A DNA stretch of 36,935 nucleotides from Burkholderiales bacterium (GTDB lineage: Bacteria > Pseudomonadota > Gammaproteobacteria > Burkholderiales > Casimicrobiaceae): contig JAICKU010000038.1 in NCBI GenBank assembly GCA_025927765.1, positions 1 through 36,935 on the forward strand, given 5' to 3'. Numbering within the stretch: position 1 is the stretch's first letter; every line of letters begins with the position of its first letter. A model generated the notes under the pieces. It ran no database searches. It had not been told where the DNA came from and worked only from the letters and a program-made list of their open reading frames with translations. Of this stretch, positions 33,112-36,935 are shown in pieces. The position numbers and the translations under genes were made by a program.

Positions 33112-33888
33112 TCAGCCCAACGTCCGGAGACGCCGCTCCACCGACATCTCCTCCCTCGTTCCGAAAAAGTACGGATAAAGCGACCGCGTCGAGGCTGCGA
33201 GATCGATGCGTCCGCCAAGACGCGCGATCTCCGCCTGGGCGTGCGCGAGGCACAGGCGCAGCAGCACGGCCGGCGCACCCACACGCGGATCGCCGCGCTC
33301 GTCGCCGTACGGCTCGAATCCCAGCATGCGGCGATAAAACGCGGCGTGACGGGGGTTCACTTCGATCAGGAGGTCCGTGCAGCGATGGATGCGCCGGGCG
33401 CAGATGTACGCAATGTGGAACAGCGCGGCGAGCAGCGGCTTCGAATGCAGGTTGTTGTCGACGGCGAGCTTGGTGAATTCGGCCACGCGGCGCCCTTCCC
33501 CCCGCAGCTGGTTCGCTTCACCGCCATAGAGCCCGTCGACGAACAGGCCTTCGGAAGAGTCGAGCCCGACGGTGACCGTACCCACGACACCGTCCGGATC
33601 GTGCGCGGCGATCGTGATGCGGGTCGGCGTCTTCGACGGCGCCGCGCCGTCGACCGAATACCCGCGCCACGCGTACCTCCGTTGGATCAGGTAGCTCGCC
33701 GACTGGCACTGCGACTCGGTGGTCGCGAGGCGGATCTTGAAGAGGTTCGTGTTGGCCGTGGTGGTGAGGGCCCGGGAATCGGGATCCTCGACACAGAGCC
33801 GAACGGGGTGGGGAGTGCGGGGTACGGTAACGATCGTATCGCCGCCGATCGGCGTCCGGATCGGCTGGCGTCTGGCCAATGCTGTCAA
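33112..33888 (-). CDS. FeeM-type N-acyl amino acid synthase
   Basis: The 258-residue protein resembles N-acyl amino acid synthases of the FeeM group. It has a GNAT-like fold with ASYLIQRRYAWRGYSV at the start of the acyl-binding region, VGTVTVGLDSSEGLFVDGLY, the conserved RVAEFTKLAVDNN strand and LLIEVNPRHAAFYRRMLGFE near the end. Such enzymes join a long acyl chain from acyl-ACP to an amino acid; a group of them is known to be linked to PEP-CTERM/exosortase systems. The start is TTG 33888, supported by AAGGAG 5 nt upstream; there is no better ATG. The PEP-CTERM gene follows on the same strand after 172 nt, and the TIGR03694 acyltransferase is encoded divergently. Confidence 0.88.
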   Translation of the reverse strand: MTALARRQPIRTPIGGDTIVTVPRTPHPVRLCVEDPDSRALTTTANTNLFKIRLATTESQCQSASYLIQRRYAWRGYSVDGAAPSKTPTRITIAAHDPDGVVGTVTVGLDSSEGLFVDGLYGGEANQLRGEGRRVAEFTKLAVDNNLHSKPLLAALFHIAYICARRIHRCTDLLIEVNPRHAAFYRRMLGFEPYGDERGDPRVGAPAVLLRLCLAHAQAEIARLGGRIDLAASTRSLYPYFFGTREEMSVERRLRTLG

Positions 33889-33893
33889 CGGTG

Positions 33894-33899
33894 CTCCTT
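33894..33899 (-). promoter_or_regulatory. ribosome binding site fixing a TTG start
   Basis: AAGGAG on the minus strand lies 5 nt before TTG 33888 and decides the unusual start codon of the N-acyl amino acid synthase gene. Confidence 0.75.
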
Positions 33900-34028
33900 A
33901 TTCATCTGTCATGACCCGAGGACGCAGCCGAATGGTCGACTACACGTTGAACACGCCGGGAGTCTAATTGAGAAAAAAAGCGGATGATAGTGTCTCTGAA
34001 AGGCGACGCTGCGCGCCAAATGGCCACT

Positions 34029-34041
34029 GATTGGGCCAATC
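34029..34041. repeat. inverted repeat between the two divergent acyltransferase genes
   Basis: GATTGG and CCAATC flank a single central G in the 251-bp region 33889-34139. It is the clearest symmetric element there and could be an operator for both genes. The same region has an A-tract at 33972-33979 and a TACAAT hexamer at 34085-34090 that might be a -10 element for the plus-strand gene, but no well-spaced -35 was found. Confidence 0.3.
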
Positions 34042-34139
34042 GACAACATTCATTCAACCGGCATTGTTCCCGGAGGGTCGCGGCTACAATGGGGCCGGAC
34101 GCCCACCCCGCAAGGCGCGGGAACGCCGTCCTCACACGC

Positions 34140-34931
34140 ATGTACCTGCCCGAGTTCCTGAACCTCCGCGCCGGATTCGAGAAGTACTTCACGGCGCACG
34201 CCGCCACTACGGAGGCCCTCGAGCTCGCCGCCTACCGCATTCGCCACGAGGTGTACTGCGAGGAGCTGGGCTACGAGGCCGCGCGGGACGACGGCATGGA
34301 GCGCGACCGTTACGACGCCCGCGCACTGCATTGCGTGCTGCGCAGCGTGCGCAACGACGAATACGTCGGGTGCGTACGACTCGTGCTCGCGGATCCGCAC
34401 GATGCGACCGCGAACCTGCCGTTCGAGACGTATTGCGGCGCGTCGCTCGACCGCCGCCTCGCCGATCCTGACGCCCTGCCGCGAACCACGATCGCCGAAG
34501 TCTCGCGCCTCGCCGTCGTCGGCCGCTATCGCCGACGCAGCGGCGAGCGCAATCTGCCGGTGGCACTCACCGAACGCGACTTCGGCACGCCGGATCGCCC
34601 GCGCTTTCCGTACCTCGCGGTGGGCCTCTATCTCGCGATGCTCGCGCAGGCGCGCCGCCATGGCATCGAGACGCTGTTCATGCTGACCGAGCAACGTCTC
34701 GCCCGTCAGCTCACGCGTCTCGGCGTGCACCTCACGCCGATCGGGCCCGCGATCGAGCATCGCGGCTGGCGCTTCCCGTCGATGATGTCGGTGCCCGAGG
34801 TCATCGACAGCCTCAACTTCTTCGTGCGGCCGATGTTCGAGGTGATCGCAGAAGAAATCGAGACGTCGTACCAGCCGGCGAAAGCGACGCCGTTCGAGCT
34901 CACTCGAGCTTCTTCAGGTAGTCCTTCGTGA
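34140..34931 (+). CDS. PEP-CTERM/exosortase system-associated acyltransferase (TIGR03694)
   Basis: The 263-residue protein starts MYLPEFLNLRAGFEKYFTAH and contains AAYRIRHEVYCEELGYE, a pattern related to autoinducer (AHL) synthases. YVGCVRLVLAD, LPFE, a conserved EVSRLAVVGRYRRR segment and GIETLFMLTEQRLARQLTRL follow. The family is found only with exosortase systems and is thought to make an acylated small molecule. Its substrate is unknown. ATG 34089 would add 17 residues; 34140 matches the family start. It is divergent from the FeeM-like gene and its last 32 bases overlap tail-to-tail with the LolA-like gene. Confidence 0.9.
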   Translation: MYLPEFLNLRAGFEKYFTAHAATTEALELAAYRIRHEVYCEELGYEAARDDGMERDRYDARALHCVLRSVRNDEYVGCVRLVLADPHDATANLPFETYCGASLDRRLADPDALPRTTIAEVSRLAVVGRYRRRSGERNLPVALTERDFGTPDRPRFPYLAVGLYLAMLAQARRHGIETLFMLTEQRLARQLTRLGVHLTPIGPAIEHRGWRFPSMMSVPEVIDSLNFFVRPMFEVIAEEIETSYQPAKATPFELTRASSGSPS

Positions 34932-35709
34932 ATACCTTGTCGGGCAGGTCGCGCAGCTTCATCGCGCTGTAATCGAGCGTCGAGATCTCGCCCGCGTGCA
35001 GCGCGTCCTCCATCACGAGGCGCGTGGGCCGCAGCTTCCCGAGCACCTTCTCGAACTTCTCGTAGCGGCATGTTTTCAGCAAGCGGTTCGACGCCGAGTA
35101 GAACTCGGCCTTGTACGGCGCCGACGTCGACTGCTTCACCCAGTACACCACGCGCGGATAGGTCACCGAGCGGTCGACGGCGGTGAGCTCGAGCACGTCG
35201 TATTGCTCGCCGTCGATCGTGTCGGTGCGTACGACCTTCGGCTCGTAATCGCCGGCGAAATTGGCGCGCGCGAGATCGCCATTGGCGACCTGCCCGGTGA
35301 GCCGTTGCGCGAGCGACAGGCGCACCGGCTGCGACACGTTGGGCATGAACACCCAGAGATCATGTCCCTTCATCAGCATGATCTGCCCGCGCTCCGACGC
35401 GGGCTCGGTGATCATGACGACGGTGTTCTCGTTGCCCTTCGAGAGTATGCGGTACTTGTGCTCGTCGGCCGCGCGTTCCTTGCCGGTGGTCGCGATCGCG
35501 ACGTCCACCTGGAAGCCCTCGGCGGGGAAGCGAATGCGATCGGCTTCCTCGACGATCTTGCGTGCATGCGCGTCGACGCCCGCCGGCGCCTGCTCCTGCA
35601 CGGCGGTGGTCGTGGGTGCGGCCGGCGGCGAGCCGTCGGCAAACGCGGCGCCCGAGGCGGCGACTGCGAGCGCGAGCGAAACGAGGGGTGCGTTGAGCGG
35701 AATCTTCAT
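34900..35709 (-). CDS. LolA-like outer-membrane lipoprotein-sorting protein (COG2834)
   Basis: The 269-residue protein has a signal peptide (MKIPLNAPLVSLALAVAASG, cleaved after AAFA). A LolA/LppX-like fold follows: ARKIVEEADRIRFPAEGFQV, SERGQIMLMKGHDLWVFMPN, QPVRLSLAQRLTGQVANGDL, YDVLELTAVDRSVTYPRVVY and a C-terminal TLDYSAMKLRDLPDKVFTKD. Proteins of this group carry lipids or lipoproteins through the periplasm on a half-open barrel. Together with the LolD/LolE-type ABC genes and the DUF1302 barrel it supplies the periplasmic step of an export route. Its last 32 bases overlap the end of the convergent acyltransferase gene. The nearest upstream gene is tRNA-Arg. Confidence 0.9.
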   Translation of the reverse strand: MKIPLNAPLVSLALAVAASGAAFADGSPPAAPTTTAVQEQAPAGVDAHARKIVEEADRIRFPAEGFQVDVAIATTGKERAADEHKYRILSKGNENTVVMITEPASERGQIMLMKGHDLWVFMPNVSQPVRLSLAQRLTGQVANGDLARANFAGDYEPKVVRTDTIDGEQYDVLELTAVDRSVTYPRVVYWVKQSTSAPYKAEFYSASNRLLKTCRYEKFEKVLGKLRPTRLVMEDALHAGEISTLDYSAMKLRDLPDKVFTKDYLKKLE

Positions 35710-35735
35710 GAGTGGAGGCCAGGCGATGGCTTGAT

Positions 35736-35751
35736 TGCACTTCCGGCACCA
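35736..35751 (-). promoter_or_regulatory. weak sigma-54-like site before the LolA-like gene
   Basis: The minus strand reads TGGTGCCGGAAGTGCA. The invariant GG and GC are correctly spaced but only 8 of 12 informative positions match, and the leader would be very short (about 16 nt). A perfect 7-bp inverted repeat (AGCGAGC/GCTCGCT) lies just upstream at 35760-35782. Support is weak. Confidence 0.25.
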
Positions 35752-35818
35752 CGGCAGGAAGCGAGCGAACCCGAAGCTCGCTCAAGCGCTCGCGGTCCAG
35801 GCAATTCAGCGCAAGGGG

Positions 35819-35895
35819 TGGCGCGCCCGACAGGATTCGAACCTGTGACCCTTGGCTTCGGAAACCAATACTCTATCCAACTGAGCTACGGGCGC
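35819..35895 (-). tRNA. tRNA-Arg (anticodon CCG)
   Basis: On the minus strand the 77-nt gene folds into a complete cloverleaf: acceptor GCGCCCG/CGGGCGC, D-arm GCTC AGTTGGATA GAGT, anticodon loop TTCCGAA with CCG at positions 34-36, T-arm ACAGG TTCGAAT CCTGT. The discriminator base is G and CCA is encoded. CCG reads the CGG arginine codon, common in this high-GC genome. Confidence 0.97.
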
Positions 35896-35904
35896 GAAGC
35901 GCGA

Positions 35905-35910
35905 ATTATA
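35905..35910 (-). promoter_or_regulatory. probable -10 element of tRNA-Arg
   Basis: A perfect TATAAT on the minus strand lies 9 nt before the tRNA 5' end, the right distance for a very short leader. No recognisable -35 hexamer is seen 16-18 bp upstream. Confidence 0.5.
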
Positions 35911-35965
35911 GCCTCTCGCCCCGGCGACGCGCGGTTTTGCAGGCCGTCGCGGCGCCTCGCATGGA

Positions 35966-35971
35966 TATAAT
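35966..35971 (+). promoter_or_regulatory. possible -10 element of the cytochrome c gene
   Basis: A perfect TATAAT on the plus strand lies about 60 nt before ATG 36032 in otherwise GC-rich DNA. The only -35-like sequence (TTGCAG at 35937-35942) is 23 bp away, too far for a standard promoter. Confidence 0.35.
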
Positions 35972-36031
35972 GCCGAGTTTGGCCTTCGCAAGCCCTGCGC
36001 CACCAATCCCATTCCACCCAAGCTCGAGACC

Positions 36032-36935
36032 ATGCCGGAACACGACCCGCACTCCTCCGCGATCAAGACCCCGAAGCAACTCATCGTCGTCGTCGTGCTG
36101 GCGTTCCTCGTGCCGATCACCGTGATCGCTCTTCTGTCGCAGCTCTTCACCAGCACGATGCGCGACGCGACGGAGGACGAGCAGCACGTGCTCGAACGCA
36201 TCAAGCCGGTGGGCACGGTGGTCATCGCCGAAGCGACGGCGCCCAAGGGCAGTCTGACCGGCGAGCAGGTGTACGCGCAGGTGTGCAAGACGTGCCACGA
36301 AGCGGGGCTCGCGGGTGCTCCCAAGATCGGCGACAAGGCCGCCTGGCAGCCGCGCATCGCACAGGGCGAGCAAACGCTGGTGCAGCACGCGATCAGCGGC
36401 TTCCAGGGCAAATCGGGCGTGATGCCGCCCAAGGGCGGCAATCCCGACCTGACCGACGAGGAAGTGCATCGCGCGGTCGTGTACCTGGCAGACCACGCCG
36501 GGGCCACATGGAAGGAGCCGGCCCCGGCGGCAACGGCATCGGCATCGGCCGGCAACGCGCCGCCGGCCGCGAATGCGGCCGTGACGACCGCGGCGGCTGC
36601 GCCGACGCCAGCGGCCGCACCCGCGGCGCCCGCACCCACGGCCGTTCCGAGCGCTTCCGGCGTTCCGGCAGCGCCGGCGCCCGGCGCAACTCAAGCGGCG
36701 AGCGCCGGTTCAGCCGCGGAAGGCAAGGCGGTGTACGACCAGACGTGCCACGTCTGCCATGCAACGGGCCTGGCGGGGTCGCCCAAGTACGGCGACAAGT
36801 CGGCCTGGGCGCCGCGCATCGCGCAGGGCATGGATACGCTCTACAACGCTGCGCTGCACGGACTGCGCGCGATGCCGCCGAAGGGTGGCAACGCGTCGCT
36901 GACCGACGCGCAGGTGAAAGCTGCCGTCGACTACA
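36032..36935 (+). CDS. membrane-anchored di-heme cytochrome c, cytochrome c5 family (3' end outside window)
   Basis: The frame is open from ATG 36032 to the end of the window, giving 301 residues. The N-terminus has one uncleaved membrane anchor (about 17-38, LIVVVVLAFLVPITVIALLS). The first class I cytochrome domain has heme site CKTCH (85-89) and the Met-containing GVMPPKGGNP. An Ala/Pro/Thr-rich linker of about 60 residues follows, then a second domain with heme site CHVCH (239-243) and AMPPKGGNAS. The two domains are alike, so they arose by duplication. Such proteins carry electrons in the periplasm, for example toward a terminal oxidase or within respiratory chains. The last few residues after AAVDY are missing. 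It is divergent from tRNA-Arg and seems unrelated to the exosortase genes. Confidence 0.93.
   Translation, partial: MPEHDPHSSAIKTPKQLIVVVVLAFLVPITVIALLSQLFTSTMRDATEDEQHVLERIKPVGTVVIAEATAPKGSLTGEQVYAQVCKTCHEAGLAGAPKIGDKAAWQPRIAQGEQTLVQHAISGFQGKSGVMPPKGGNPDLTDEEVHRAVVYLADHAGATWKEPAPAATASASAGNAPPAANAAVTTAAAAPTPAAAPAAPAPTAVPSASGVPAAPAPGATQAASAGSAAEGKAVYDQTCHVCHATGLAGSPKYGDKSAWAPRIAQGMDTLYNAALHGLRAMPPKGGNASLTDAQVKAAVDY

Noticed and set aside
35819-35895. tRNA-Arg as the attachment site of a genomic island covering the exosortase region
   Set aside because: The tRNA 3' end does face the cluster, but no integrase gene and no second copy of the tRNA end was noticed in the window. Base composition looks even throughout.
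1-36935. CRISPR arrays, insertion sequences or prophage genes
   Set aside because: No regularly spaced repeats, transposase or phage proteins were seen on either strand.

Overview
This is a high-GC window from a Gram-negative bacterium, most likely a betaproteobacterium. That assignment rests on inference: strongly GC-biased third positions, an exosortase A (XrtA)/PEP-CTERM polysaccharide locus in the gene order known from Rhodocyclales, Burkholderiales and Nitrosomonadales, a membrane-anchored cytochrome c5-type protein, and a CCA-encoding tRNA-Arg. The window is almost fully coding. The largest non-coding stretches are about 250 bp (33889-34139), 172 bp (24809-24979) and 172 bp (32940-33111), and these hold the regulatory signals.

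Region 1 (1-4548, + strand) is an accessory polysaccharide block: the end of a TPR protein, a Wzx-type flippase, a methyltransferase, an APH-fold kinase-like protein and a NodB-family deacetylase. Region 2 (4574-24808, - strand) is one very tightly packed 16-gene run, read from 24808 downward. It encodes an outer-membrane export lipoprotein, a Wzz-like chain-length protein, a tyrosine autokinase, an outer-membrane beta-barrel protein, a GspA/ExeA-like ATPase, UDP-GlcNAc 2-epimerase, a DUF3473 polysaccharide deacetylase, glycosyltransferase stp1, exosortase XrtA, glycosyltransferase stp2, amidotransferase 1, an exosortase-A-associated glycosyltransferase, a further GT4 enzyme, an O-antigen-ligase-like protein, a methyltransferase and a second asparagine-synthetase-like protein. 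Most junctions are ATGA, GTGA or TGATG overlaps. The run makes and exports an exopolysaccharide and contains the enzyme that sorts PEP-CTERM proteins.

Region 3 (24980-35709) is the most interesting part. It holds a DUF1302-like outer-membrane protein, a LolD-like ABC ATPase with two FtsX/LolE-type permeases, an E1-like (ThiF) adenylyltransferase translationally coupled to a nitroreductase-family flavoprotein, a PEP-CTERM protein, a FeeM-type N-acyl amino acid synthase, the PEP-CTERM-associated acyltransferase, and a LolA-like periplasmic lipid-carrier protein. Together these could form a pathway that makes an acylated small molecule (two acyltransferases), modifies it (E1-like plus flavoprotein) and carries it across the envelope (ABC exporter, periplasmic carrier, outer-membrane protein). 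The link to exosortase is known for the acyltransferases; the whole pathway is inference.

Three sigma-54 (-24/-12) promoter matches tie the regions together: one drives the 16-gene run (24887-24902, 11 of 12 consensus positions), a weaker one faces the opposite way toward the DUF1302 gene (24911-24926), and one lies upstream of the PEP-CTERM gene (32992-33007). No sigma-54 activator (PrsR type) is encoded in this window. The right end carries tRNA-Arg(CCG) and the start of a di-heme cytochrome c, which look like ordinary chromosome.
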